Positions 15,710 to 24,616 of a stretch of 30,687 nucleotides of DNA are shown here, one piece after another. The position numbers were made by a program, and so were the translations under genes. The DNA comes from an uncultured Clostridia bacterium (lineage in GTDB: Bacteria; Bacillota; Clostridia; TANB77; CAG-508), in contig CAQYCU010000010.1 of NCBI GenBank assembly GCA_948919095.1, forward strand, positions 1-30,687, in the 5' to 3' direction. The number at the start of each line of letters is the position of its first letter. The stretch's first letter is position 1. The notes below the pieces were generated by a model, which ran no database searches, was not told the origin of the DNA, and saw nothing but the letters and a program-made list of their open reading frames with translations.

Positions 15710-15740
15710 AGGTGGGCGGTGTGTATATCACTGTCCACCT
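15710..15740 (+). terminator. strong hairpin after the orphan gene
   Basis: AGGTGGGCGGTG (15710-15721) and CACTGTCCACCT (15729-15740) form a continuous 12-bp stem with two G-T wobbles and a seven-base loop. The T run is weak, so it may stabilise the 3' end as well as stop transcription. Confidence 0.65.
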
Positions 15741-15805
15741 TGACTTTATAAAGAAATAATTATTAAGAGTGAAGATTAAGTGTTAAAATATATCGTTTAT
15801 TTTAA

Positions 15806-16627
15806 TTAAGAAATATATTTATTAACTTCAACTCTTAATTTTCCCTTAGAAGTTTGATAAATAATATCACCAATTTTATATTTGCCTTTTCCGCGAATTG
15901 TTAACAAGTCATCTTTTTGTAAAAGGATAGAATTTTTTGTTTTTGTTTCATAATTAACTAAAACACGTTCACTAGCTATAATTTCATTTGCCTTTGTCCT
16001 AGAAGTATGCAAAACTTCAGAAATAATGGTATCTAATCTTAATTGAGGAACTAATATGGTCATAGTTTCAAATTTCAAAGTTACTACTTCCAATTCAGGA
16101 AGTTTTTTTATATAAATATTTGATTTTCTAAATCGTGTTAATTCTTGTAAACTAGACAATAGATATTCAGAGATATCCTTTTGAACCACAATATCTGCAC
16201 CATTATTTCTAACTAAAATATCACCAACTTTTTCTCTTTTAATTCCAAGCTTCATAATAGCACTCAAATAATCTCGATGGTGATACTTACCGACTAAGTC
16301 ATTTGGAAGAACAATACTAATAACTTCAATTTCATTTTGTATCATTTTGTTTGTTTCAAGTGGTTCATGAATTAAATCAAATAATTTATCGGGAAGAAAA
16401 AATAAAATTTTTCTCTCAGACTCTTCATAACCACCATAAAATTTATATGTTTTATATTTTGCTTGTTGTAATACTTGGGCAGAAAGTTTTTGCTCATATC
16501 CATCTAAAAAATCAGTCACCTGTATTTGATTTTTTTGAGAGGTAAATTTTATTTTATCAAGTAGCTTTGCAACTAAAATTTTATCTTCATCTTTTGCACA
16601 TGATTTCATTAATTCTTGTTTATCCAT
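15806..16627 (-). CDS. ylmH: YlmH-family S4-domain RNA-binding protein
   Basis: This encodes 273 residues. The N-terminal part matches the YlmH family (LLDKIKFTSQKNQIQVTDFLD; RKILFFLPD; LGIKREKVGDILVRNNGADIVV). The C-terminal S4 RNA-binding domain covers about residues 190-255 (LRLDTIISEVLHTSRTKANEIIASERVLVNYE). In Bacillus YlmH is reported to bind stalled large ribosomal subunits in ribosome quality control; in many Firmicutes it lies in the division and cell-wall cluster, but here it stands alone. The spacing from GGAG (complement of 16648-16651) to the ATG is about 20 bases, unusually long; the frame stays open up to that site, but no standard start codon is closer. Its promoter is at 16668-16697. 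Confidence 0.9.
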   Translation of the reverse strand: MDKQELMKSCAKDEDKILVAKLLDKIKFTSQKNQIQVTDFLDGYEQKLSAQVLQQAKYKTYKFYGGYEESERKILFFLPDKLFDLIHEPLETNKMIQNEIEVISIVLPNDLVGKYHHRDYLSAIMKLGIKREKVGDILVRNNGADIVVQKDISEYLLSSLQELTRFRKSNIYIKKLPELEVVTLKFETMTILVPQLRLDTIISEVLHTSRTKANEIIASERVLVNYETKTKNSILLQKDDLLTIRGKGKYKIGDIIYQTSKGKLRVEVNKYIS

Positions 16628-16667
16628 TTTATTAAAGTTTATAATATCTCCTTTTTATATTTTTTAT

Positions 16668-16697
16668 AGTATAACATATTTAATAAATTTTAGGCAA
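16668..16697 (-). promoter_or_regulatory. promoter of ylmH
   Basis: On the minus strand TTGCCT (complement of 16692-16697) and TATACT (complement of 16668-16673) are spaced 18 bp. The remaining divergent gap up to 16839 holds only a loose inverted repeat (TTTGTGACC at 16700-16708 with GGT and CACAAA at 16743-16753). Confidence 0.6.
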
Positions 16698-16839
16698 GCT
16701 TTGTGACCCGAAACAGGCAATTATATATGTGAATCTGAAATAGGTTACACAAATAACATAGTCTTTTTTGCATTTTTATATAATAGAAATAAATTATAAA
16801 ATATATAAAACAAAATTTCCAAAAACCTTCATTTACTAA

Positions 16840-16868
16840 TTGATTTTTTCGTAAAAATGGTGTAATAT
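16840..16868 (+). promoter_or_regulatory. probable promoter of the alaS-metG operon
   Basis: TTGATT (16840-16845) and TAATAT (16863-16868) are spaced 17 bp. The leader of about 100 nt contains no T-box sequence or specifier stem that I can find. Confidence 0.55.
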
Positions 16869-16974
16869 AGATACATAAAAAAATTATACAAATGAATGTA
16901 AAACAAAACATAGCAGAAATAAAAGACAAAATAAATAAACCAAAACTTGACAAATCTGTAAGGGGGAACAAAAA

Positions 16975-18729
16975 ATGAAAGCAATAGAAATAAGAAATAA
17001 ATATTTAGAATATTTTAAATCAAAGGGACATGCAGTGATTCCAAGTGCACCATTAATTCCTGAAAACGACCCATCTGTATTATTTACTACAGCTGGAATG
17101 CAACCACTTGTGCCGTATTTATTAGGAGAAAAGCATCCAGAAGGAACTCGTCTTACAGATTATCAAAAATGTCTACGTACAAATGATATAGACGAGGTAG
17201 GAGATAACAGACACTTAACATATTTTGAAATGTTAGGAAACTGGTCATTAGGAGACTATTTCAAAGAAGAAGCAGTAGCAATGAGCTTTGAGTTTCTAAC
17301 AAAAGTATTAAATATTCCAGTAGAAAAGTTATCAGTAACATGCTTTGCAGGAGATGAAGACTGTCCTAAAGATACAGTTACAGCAGAATGCTGGGAGAAA
17401 ATGGGTATACCAAAAGAAAGAATTTACTTTTATGGAAAAGATGATAACTGGTGGATAGCAGGAGAAACAGGACCTTGTGGTTCTGATACTGAAATGTTCT
17501 ATGATACAGGAAAGCCAGCATGCGGACAAAATTGCCAACCATCTTGTGACTGTGGAAAATATGTTGAAATATGGAATAATGTATTTATGGAATATTTCAA
17601 ACATGAAGATGGAACATATACAAAATTAAAACAACAAAATGTGGATACAGGTTTAGGAATTGAAAGAATGGCAATGCTTTTACAAGGAAAAGAAACACCA
17701 TTTGACATAGAATTATTTAAACCAGTAATGGACAAATTAAAAGAATTAGCAAAAAATGACGAAATTGAAAGTAGAAGAATTGTTGCAGAACACATGCGTG
17801 CAAGTATTATGCTAATTGCTGATGGCGGAAGACCTAGCAATGTTGACAGGGGATATATACTAAGAAGATTAATACGTAGAATGACAAGACATCTAAATAA
17901 ATTGCAAATAGACTTAAATGAGCTAGGAAATTTAATTGAGTTAAATATCGAAGCTTTAAAAGAAATGTATCCAATACTTTTAAGTAAAAAAGATGAAATA
18001 AAAGAAGTAATAATAACTGAAAAAGATAAATTTCAAAAAACACTTATATCAGGTGAAAAAGAATTTAATAAAGTTATGGCAAAACTAAAACAAGAAGGAA
18101 AAACAACAATCGAAAGTGCTGACATATTTAGATTATATGAAACATTTGGATTTCCACCAGAAGTAACAAAAGATGTAGCAGCTGAAAATGGACTAACAGT
18201 TAATATGGATGAAGTTGATAAATTGTTCAAAGAACACCAAGAAAAATCAAAAATGGGAAGCGATAAAAAATTTAAAGGTGGACTTGCAGGTACAGGAGAA
18301 GAAGAAACAAAATATCATACAGCAACTCATCTTTTAAATGCAGCACTAAAAGTAACAGTATCAAAAGACTGTCATCAAAAAGGCTCAAATATAACAGCAG
18401 AAAGAATGAGATTTGACTTTAGTTGTGACCATAAGTTAACAGACGAAGAAAAGAAGAAGACTGAAGATTTAGTAAATAAATGGATACAAGAAGAGTTAGA
18501 AGTAAAATTCGAAACAATGCAAAAAGAAGAAGCTGTAAAATCAGGAGCAGAATGTATGTTTATTGAAAAATACCCAGATGAAGTAACAGTATATTCAATA
18601 GGAACTGTATCAAAAGAAATTTGTGGTGGACCTCATGTAACAAATACTAAGGAGTTAGGACATTTCAAGATTGTAAAAGAAGAAGCTAGCTCAGCAGGAG
18701 TTAGACGTATTAAAGCTATATTAGAATAG
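16975..18729 (+). CDS. alaS: alanyl-tRNA synthetase, short form
   Basis: This encodes 584 residues, ATG 16975 after GGGGG; usual bacterial AlaRS is about 850-880. The class II catalytic and tRNA-recognition part is complete (residues 1 to about 400: PSVLFTTAGMQPLVPYL, YFEMLGNWSLGDYFKEEA, GLGIERMAMLLQ, RGYILRRLIRR). It connects after about 40 residues directly to the editing core with metal ligands His448 and His452 (HTATH) and Cys550 and His554 (CGGPH, usually CGGTH), ending GVRRIKA. The beta-barrel normally between catalytic and editing parts and the whole C-terminal C-Ala domain are missing. The end is a normal stop with metG eight bases later, so this is not a recent truncation. Such compact AlaRS are likely natural in some uncultured Firmicutes. 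Confidence 0.93.
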   Translation: MKAIEIRNKYLEYFKSKGHAVIPSAPLIPENDPSVLFTTAGMQPLVPYLLGEKHPEGTRLTDYQKCLRTNDIDEVGDNRHLTYFEMLGNWSLGDYFKEEAVAMSFEFLTKVLNIPVEKLSVTCFAGDEDCPKDTVTAECWEKMGIPKERIYFYGKDDNWWIAGETGPCGSDTEMFYDTGKPACGQNCQPSCDCGKYVEIWNNVFMEYFKHEDGTYTKLKQQNVDTGLGIERMAMLLQGKETPFDIELFKPVMDKLKELAKNDEIESRRIVAEHMRASIMLIADGGRPSNVDRGYILRRLIRRMTRHLNKLQIDLNELGNLIELNIEALKEMYPILLSKKDEIKEVIITEKDKFQKTLISGEKEFNKVMAKLKQEGKTTIESADIFRLYETFGFPPEVTKDVAAENGLTVNMDEVDKLFKEHQEKSKMGSDKKFKGGLAGTGEEETKYHTATHLLNAALKVTVSKDCHQKGSNITAERMRFDFSCDHKLTDEEKKKTEDLVNKWIQEELEVKFETMQKEEAVKSGAECMFIEKYPDEVTVYSIGTVSKEICGGPHVTNTKELGHFKIVKEEASSAGVRRIKAILE

Positions 18730-18737
18730 GAGAGAAA

Positions 18738-20336
18738 ATGGATAAATTTTATATAACAACACCAATATACTATCCAAGCGGAAAGTATCATATAGGAACA
18801 GCATATACAGAAGTATTGGCAGATTCATTAAAAAGATACCATGCATTAAAAGGCGATGACTGTTTTTTACTTACAGGAACTGATGAACATGGACAAAAGA
18901 TACAAACCAAAGCAGAAGAAGCAGGTTTAGCTCCACAAGCGTATGTTGATATTCAAGCAGAAATTGCAAAAAAGCTATGGAAAGAAATGAAAATAGAATA
19001 TGACAAATATATAAGAACAACAGATGACTATCATGTAAAAGCAGTTCAAGTTATTTTTGAGAAAATGCTAAAAAAAGGTGATATCTACAAGGGAGAATAC
19101 GAAGGATGGTATTGTGAGCCTTGTGAAAGCTACTTTACTGAATTTCAATTAGCTGATGGAAAATGCCCAGACTGTGGAAGAGAAGTTAGAAAAATGAAGG
19201 AAGAAGCATATTTCTTTAATATGAAAAAATATGCTGACAAATTACTTCAATACTATGAAGAGCATCCAGAATTTATAAAGCCAGATTATAGAAAACAAGA
19301 AATGATAAATAACTTTATAAAACCAGGACTTGAGGATTTATGTGTAACTAGGACTTCATTTGATTGGGGTATTCCAGTATTAAGTGACCCTAAACATGTA
19401 ATATATGTATGGCTTGATGCACTAACAAATTACTTAACAGCATTAGGTTATACTACAAATGAAGATGAGTTATTTAAAAAATTATGGTCAGCAGATGTAC
19501 AATTAGTTGGAAAAGATATAGCAAGATTTCACTTAATATATTGGCCAATATTTTTAATGTCATTAGAATTACCACTACCAAAAACAATATTTGTTCATAA
19601 CTGGATAACTATGAAAGATGGTAAAATGTCTAAGTCAAAAGGAAATGTTATATATCCAGAACAATTAATGGAAAAATATGGACTAGATGCGATGAAGTAT
19701 TATCTAATTCGTGAAATGCCAACAAATTCAGATGGAATGTTTACACCAGAGGGATTTGTCGAAAGATACAATTCTGACTTATGTAATGACCTTGGAAATT
19801 TATTAAATAGAACAATAGCAATGACTAACAAGTATTTTGAAGGAAATGTGCCTGAATATATGGGATTAGTTAATGATGCAGACGTAGACTTAGAAAATAA
19901 ATCAAAAGAAGCGATTGAAAAATTTGAAAATGAAATGAAAGAATTTGAATTTGCAAATGCTTTGCAATCCATATGGAGCTTAATAGCAAGAACTAATAAA
20001 TATATTGATGAGACATCTCCTTGGGCATTAGCAAAAGAAGTAGAAAACGAAACTAGTGAAGACAAAAAAATTAGAGAGAAGAAACTAAAATCAGTAATAT
20101 ATCATTTAATTGCAAATTTAAAAGAAATTGCAATACTAATTCGCTTTTTAATGAAAGATACATCTGACAATATATTAAATCAATTAGGAATTAAATCAGA
20201 TAATATAAGCTTTGAAGACTTAGAAAATTATACAGAGCTTGAAAACATTAAAGTTATTGAAAAGGGAGAGCCTTTATTTATGAGACTTGAAACTGAAATG
20301 GAGATTGAGTATATAAAGAATTTAATGGTAAAATAA
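18738..20336 (+). CDS. metG: methionyl-tRNA synthetase, without C-terminal tRNA-binding domain
   Basis: This encodes 532 residues. ATG 18738 is eight bases after the alaS stop, with the AGGAGAG site overlapping the alaS end, so the two form an operon. The class I signature is HIGT (in KYHIGTAYTEV) with KMSKS at residues 296-300. Zinc-knuckle cysteines are C126, C129, C143 and C146. The anticodon-binding helical domain follows with SPWALAKEVE. The family's optional C-terminal EMAP-II-like dimerisation domain, present in the roughly 660-residue Bacillus enzyme, is absent. Charges tRNA-Met in the cytoplasm. Confidence 0.96.
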   Translation: MDKFYITTPIYYPSGKYHIGTAYTEVLADSLKRYHALKGDDCFLLTGTDEHGQKIQTKAEEAGLAPQAYVDIQAEIAKKLWKEMKIEYDKYIRTTDDYHVKAVQVIFEKMLKKGDIYKGEYEGWYCEPCESYFTEFQLADGKCPDCGREVRKMKEEAYFFNMKKYADKLLQYYEEHPEFIKPDYRKQEMINNFIKPGLEDLCVTRTSFDWGIPVLSDPKHVIYVWLDALTNYLTALGYTTNEDELFKKLWSADVQLVGKDIARFHLIYWPIFLMSLELPLPKTIFVHNWITMKDGKMSKSKGNVIYPEQLMEKYGLDAMKYYLIREMPTNSDGMFTPEGFVERYNSDLCNDLGNLLNRTIAMTNKYFEGNVPEYMGLVNDADVDLENKSKEAIEKFENEMKEFEFANALQSIWSLIARTNKYIDETSPWALAKEVENETSEDKKIREKKLKSVIYHLIANLKEIAILIRFLMKDTSDNILNQLGIKSDNISFEDLENYTELENIKVIEKGEPLFMRLETEMEIEYIKNLMVK

Positions 20337-20374
20337 AGTTAAATCAAAATTAGCATATTGCTAAAAAAGCAAGT

Positions 20375-20418
20375 AAAATTCTTTGAGATTATACTATTTG
20401 TATATTTCAAAGAATTTT
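20375..20418 (+). terminator. hairpin after metG
   Basis: AAAATTCTTTGA (20375-20386) pairs perfectly over 12 bp with TCAAAGAATTTT (20407-20418), the right arm ending in a T run. It terminates alaS-metG. A TTGACA at 20427-20432 just downstream may be the -35 of the next gene, but its -10 is poor. Confidence 0.75.
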
Positions 20419-20474
20419 AAGTAGTCTTGACAACGCAAGACACTGATTTTCATTTAACTAAAAGGAGAAAATAA

Positions 20475-22904
20475 ATGGACCAACGAATAACAACACTACT
20501 TGAAACTAATAGCTATCTAAAAAAATACCTAGACTATCCAAAAGAAGAATTAAAGGCGATGAGAGCTTTTATTTCATTAGAGCTATTTACTATTATAAAA
20601 AAAGCAGAAAAAGCACCAACAGCAGACTTTATAAAAACTTGTTTTAGCAAAGACTTTAATTACCTAGATTATATAGTATCATTCAGAAACAAAATTGACA
20701 TGCCAAAGGTTAGCAAAAATAGTACTTTAGATGAGATATATAATTATGAAGTTTGCGAAAAATGTAATTGCAAAAATTGTATAAAAAAGAGTGTTATTAT
20801 ATTATGTAATGAAATAGACAAATACAATGCAAGCAAAAAGTGGAAACTTGAATATTTAGACGTATTAGATGCTATTTTAAAACATAAAAAAACAAAATTC
20901 GACAAAGTTGCAGATGCAAGAATGTTTGAAGGTGTTGACACAATAGACTTATTATATGTGCAAGCAATACTAGAATCAGACCTAATAAATATTGAAAAAT
21001 ATGACGAAGAAAAGAAAGTGGCTCAATTTAATTATTTAGATATAACACATAAAAAGGACAATATATTCTATATAAACAAATTTTTAAATTATTATAAAAA
21101 CAAAAAGAATGTAGAAAAATTAGAATTGAATGTAAAAAGTCTGAAAGAAATAAATAAAGAGGAAGATAAAAACATTCGTATATATAAACTTGCTGGATAT
21201 TATAAATATGTAATGGAAGTACAAAAAATAGACATATTAACAAAACTTAAAAAAATGGTAAATCCAGAAAGTATCATAAAAGGAATTAGAGTAAGAGCAC
21301 GTTATTTTATTTACAGATATTTCGACAACGTTGAACAATTACCATATTCAAGGAAAACAAAAAATCAAATAAAAGAGATATTGAACTACATATTAAATTA
21401 TAGATATATAAGCAATACTCCTTATGTTCCAATAAACATATTGATTTATTCAAACGACAAAGAAGGAGTAGAAGAAATAAGCAATATATTAAGCGAATTT
21501 ATGTGGTTCTTCGGGTATCTTGCTAATGACATGAGATTTTACAATGAATACATGAATAATATCATTTTGGATAAATATTTAATTAAAAAGCTATATTATG
21601 ATGGTAACAACAGAAAAAATGGAATAATGCTAATACATGATTTTGAAAATTTAGCTTATGCTGAAAAAGTTACACAAGACTTAGTATTAAATATTTTGTC
21701 AGATGAAATAGAAGCAAACAACAATAGAGTTTGCACAATTATTTATGGAGATAGAAGAATAATAAAAGAAATACTAAGTAATCACCATAAATTATCAAAA
21801 TCACTAATTAACTTAGAACTTGAAATTGATGACCTAGACGTTGAGAAAATAAACGAATTAGTAATAAAAAAATTAGAAGACCATACTACATTAACGCAAG
21901 AAGTAAAAGACAAAATTTATAACTACATAAAAGCAACGTACAAACAAAGCGACAGTCAAAATTTAGAATATGTTAATAAGTTATATAATTTAATTGTGCT
22001 AAATATGAATAACAAATTTAACATAGACAAGGAAAACAAATTAACAATAAAAGATATTCCTGATGCATACAATACCAAAGATATAGATTCAATAATGTCA
22101 GAGTTAAATGAGCTAGTTGGTTTAAAAGAAATAAAAGAACAAATCAATGACTTAGTTGCATTATTAAGATTTAATAAAAAGACGAATATTGACATTAGTA
22201 ACTTTAATTTACACATGACATTTGAGGGAAATCCTGGAACTGGAAAAACTACAGTTGGAAGAATTATAACTGATATTTTTTATAATCTAGGTTATATCAA
22301 GCAAAATAAATTAACAGAAGTAACCTCAAAAGACTTAATTGCAGAGTACCTTGGTCAAACTCAAGGAAAGACCTTCAACGTTGTAAAATCAGCTTTAGGA
22401 GGAGTGCTTTTCATAGATGAAGCATACAGCATAACTGCTGAAAAATCAGAGTATGGAAATGAATGTATAGCAACATTATTAAAAATGATGGAAGATTATA
22501 GAGATAAATTGATAATAATATTTGCTGGGTATAAAGATGAAATGAGAGACTTTATAGACGCAAATCCTGGACTACTATCACGAATAGGATATACAATAAA
22601 CTTTCCAAACTTTAGCATAGAAGAGTTAACACAGATATTTTTAAATTTATTAAAAAAGAATAATTTAACTATTACAAATAAAGCTTTAGAAAAATTAAAG
22701 AAAATTATAAAAGAATCAGCGAGTGTTGAAAACTTTGGAAATGCTAGATATATAAATAATATATTCCAAAAGGTTTTAATACAACATGCTAAAAACACTG
22801 AAAAGCCAAAGGCAAAAGTAGACTTGTTTGAAATTACAGAAGCAGATATAATCTATGACAAGTTAATTGCCGATAATAAACAAAGAAAGATTGGATTTAA
22901 CTAG
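20475..22904 (+). CDS. AAA+ ATPase of the CbbX/SpoVK type with long N-terminal region
   Basis: This encodes 809 residues, ATG 20475 after AAAGGAG. Residues about 545-805 are a complete AAA+ module of the CbbX/CfxQ/SpoVK class: ELVGLKEIKEQI lead-in, Walker A GNPGTGKT (585-592), Walker B VLFIDE (644-649), the NPGLLSRIG arginine-finger region, and a C-terminal lid. Residues about 315-500 resemble a second AAA+ core without a P-loop (NILIYSNDKEGVEEI, then IMLIHDFENL), so it is probably inactive. Residues 1-310 are helical and include a cysteine cluster C94, C97, C99, C102 that could bind zinc. There is no signal or membrane segment. Members of this class remodel protein partners as hexamers; SpoVK acts in sporulation, but the long N-terminus makes equivalence doubtful. 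The gene is monocistronic with a strong terminator. Confidence 0.88.
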   Translation: MDQRITTLLETNSYLKKYLDYPKEELKAMRAFISLELFTIIKKAEKAPTADFIKTCFSKDFNYLDYIVSFRNKIDMPKVSKNSTLDEIYNYEVCEKCNCKNCIKKSVIILCNEIDKYNASKKWKLEYLDVLDAILKHKKTKFDKVADARMFEGVDTIDLLYVQAILESDLINIEKYDEEKKVAQFNYLDITHKKDNIFYINKFLNYYKNKKNVEKLELNVKSLKEINKEEDKNIRIYKLAGYYKYVMEVQKIDILTKLKKMVNPESIIKGIRVRARYFIYRYFDNVEQLPYSRKTKNQIKEILNYILNYRYISNTPYVPINILIYSNDKEGVEEISNILSEFMWFFGYLANDMRFYNEYMNNIILDKYLIKKLYYDGNNRKNGIMLIHDFENLAYAEKVTQDLVLNILSDEIEANNNRVCTIIYGDRRIIKEILSNHHKLSKSLINLELEIDDLDVEKINELVIKKLEDHTTLTQEVKDKIYNYIKATYKQSDSQNLEYVNKLYNLIVLNMNNKFNIDKENKLTIKDIPDAYNTKDIDSIMSELNELVGLKEIKEQINDLVALLRFNKKTNIDISNFNLHMTFEGNPGTGKTTVGRIITDIFYNLGYIKQNKLTEVTSKDLIAEYLGQTQGKTFNVVKSALGGVLFIDEAYSITAEKSEYGNECIATLLKMMEDYRDKLIIIFAGYKDEMRDFIDANPGLLSRIGYTINFPNFSIEELTQIFLNLLKKNNLTITNKALEKLKKIIKESASVENFGNARYINNIFQKVLIQHAKNTEKPKAKVDLFEITEADIIYDKLIADNKQRKIGFN

Positions 22905-22984
22905 AAACATATAAAAATAATAGTAATTATGATAATATAGAATTAACTCAAGATAAAACATGTTGAGTAACAATATTTGTTAAG

Positions 22985-23024
22985 AAAAGACTAGGAAGCC
23001 TCTTAAAACTTTCCTAGTCTTTTT
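22985..23024 (+). terminator. intrinsic terminator of the AAA+ gene
   Basis: AAAAGACTAGGAA (22985-22997) pairs perfectly with TTCCTAGTCTTTT (23011-23023) over 13 bp and ends in a T run. Confidence 0.92.
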
Positions 23025-23121
23025 CATTTATGCTATTTATTTAATTGGTTAACTATGTTTGTTTAACATTATATATTAATTGAAAAAACACAAAAAACTT
23101 TGAAAAATTAATGTAAAAAGC

Positions 23122-23150
23122 TTGACTTTATAATCTCAAGGTTGTATAAT
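23122..23150 (+). promoter_or_regulatory. strong sigma-A promoter of the S10 operon
   Basis: TTGACT (23122-23127) and TATAAT (23145-23150) are spaced 17 bp, with the start predicted at about 23157. Confidence 0.88.
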
Positions 23151-23156
23151 AAAAAG

Positions 23157-23425
23157 TGCATGTAAATTAACGTTGAAGTAGAATGTGGCTACACACCTGC
23201 TTAGCAGGCGATGGAGGGAACTTCTATGGAGTATGTCATGGCTTAGACCAGGCGGCAAGTTTAATATAATATTATAAAGTAATTTATAATAAAGCACTTA
23301 GCCCAAGGATATTCATGCAATCTTGGGATTTTATATTGGCAAAAAAAGAAACGCCAGGGTGCATTTATAACTTCCGACCCGAAAAAATTAAAAAGCACAA
23401 CAAAGTGCAACGATAGGAGGTAAAA
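23157..23425 (+). promoter_or_regulatory. structured leader of the S10 operon (candidate autoregulatory element)
   Basis: About 270 nt of untranslated leader precede rpsJ and are less AT-rich than other intergenic DNA. Visible hairpins are GTAG/CTAC (23178-23192), CCTGC-TTA-GCAGG (23196-23208), and CCCAAG/CTTGGG (23302-23307 and 23322-23327) followed by ATTTTAT, which resembles an attenuator. A long unpaired purine-rich segment and a GGGT/ACCC pair lie before the ribosome binding site. S10 operons are commonly controlled by a ribosomal protein (L4 in enterobacteria) acting on the leader; the same type of control is inferred here. Confidence 0.55.
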
Positions 23426-23839
23426 ATGGCAACAACAAAGAGTGAACAAGACAAAAAAGAAAAAACAAAGGGAACAGTTGCAAAAAAAGCAACAAAACCA
23501 GCTGCAGAAAAAACTGCAAAAACACAATCTGTAAAAAGTGAGAAGATTAGAATAAGACTTAAAGCTTATGACCATGTTGTTTTAGAACAGTCTGCTGAGA
23601 AGATAGTAGATACTGCTAAAAAAACAGGAGCAAAAGTATCAGGACCTATTCCACTTCCAACTGAAAAAGAGATTGTAACAATCATACGTTCTCCACACAA
23701 ACACAAAGATTCAAGAGAACAATTTGAATTAAGAACTCATAAAAGAGTTATCGATATTTTATATCCAACTCAAAAAACAGTTGACAGTTTAATGAAAATT
23801 GAACTACCAGCAGGTGTTGATATAGAAATCAAATTATAA
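23426..23839 (+). CDS. rpsJ: 30S ribosomal protein S10 with N-terminal extension
   Basis: This encodes 137 residues, ATG 23426 after TAGGAGG. The S10 core starts near residue 39 (EKIRIRLKAYDHVVLEQSA) and ends conventionally (LPAGVDIEIKL). The first 36 or so residues are a Lys/Thr/Ala-rich, probably disordered tail not found in typical 100-105-residue S10. The strong ribosome binding site at this ATG, and the absence of another start close to the core, argue that the tail is made. First gene of the operon; 131 bases separate it from rplC. Confidence 0.96.
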   Translation: MATTKSEQDKKEKTKGTVAKKATKPAAEKTAKTQSVKSEKIRIRLKAYDHVVLEQSAEKIVDTAKKTGAKVSGPIPLPTEKEIVTIIRSPHKHKDSREQFELRTHKRVIDILYPTQKTVDSLMKIELPAGVDIEIKL

Positions 23840-23970
23840 TTTTAATAATTAAAATATCTATGCTAACCAATACATAATAAGATATAGTAAAATTAAAAGT
23901 TTAGCAATTAGGCTAAAAACTTAAGTAACTAAAATCTAAAAAAGAGTTAGCCAATAGGAGGAAAGAAAGA

Positions 23971-24600
23971 ATGAACAAAGCATTATTAGGAAAGAAAATT
24001 GGTATGACCCAAATTTTCGACGAAAAAGGAAAAATAATACCAGTAACAGCTATTGAAGTTGGACCTTGTACAGTTACACAAATCAAAACTGTAGAGCAAG
24101 ACGGATATACAGCTGTTCAATTAGGTTTTGGAGATGTTAAAGAAACAAAACTAAATAAACCAGAATTAGGAAAGTTTAGCAAAGCTAAATTAGCTCCTAA
24201 AAAACATTTAAGAGAATTCAGAGTAGATACAGTTGAAGGAATAAATGTTGGAGACGAATTAAAAGCTGATGTATTTGCAGCTGGAGATAAAGTTGACATT
24301 CAAGGAACTTCAAAAGGTAAAGGATTTCAAGGTGTTATCAAACGTCATGGACAATCAAGAGGACCAATGGGACATGGTTCTATGTATCATAGAAGACCAG
24401 GTTCAATGGGACCAACATCAACACCAGGTAGAGTATTCCCAGGTAAAAAATTACCAGGACATATGGGATGTGAAACAATCACAATACAAAACTTAGAAGT
24501 AATAAAAGTTGATTTAGATAAAAATGTAATCTTAGTAAAAGGAAGTGTTCCTGGAGCTAAAGGTTCAATATTAAAAATAAAATCAAGCGTAAAAGCATAA
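23971..24600 (+). CDS. rplC: 50S ribosomal protein L3
   Basis: This encodes 209 residues, ATG 23971 after AGGAGG. It carries the L3 hallmarks ALLGKKIGMTQIF at the start and the glutamine-containing loop with RRPGSMGPTSTPGRVFPGKK reaching the peptidyl transferase centre. Normal length. Early assembly protein of the 50S subunit. Confidence 0.98.
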   Translation: MNKALLGKKIGMTQIFDEKGKIIPVTAIEVGPCTVTQIKTVEQDGYTAVQLGFGDVKETKLNKPELGKFSKAKLAPKKHLREFRVDTVEGINVGDELKADVFAAGDKVDIQGTSKGKGFQGVIKRHGQSRGPMGHGSMYHRRPGSMGPTSTPGRVFPGKKLPGHMGCETITIQNLEVIKVDLDKNVILVKGSVPGAKGSILKIKSSVKA

Positions 24601-24616
24601 GAAAGGAGGATACAAA

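Noticed and set aside
16869..16974. T-box riboswitch upstream of alaS-metG
   Set aside because: No AAGGGTGGAACC-type T-box sequence or terminator/antiterminator pair was found in the leader.
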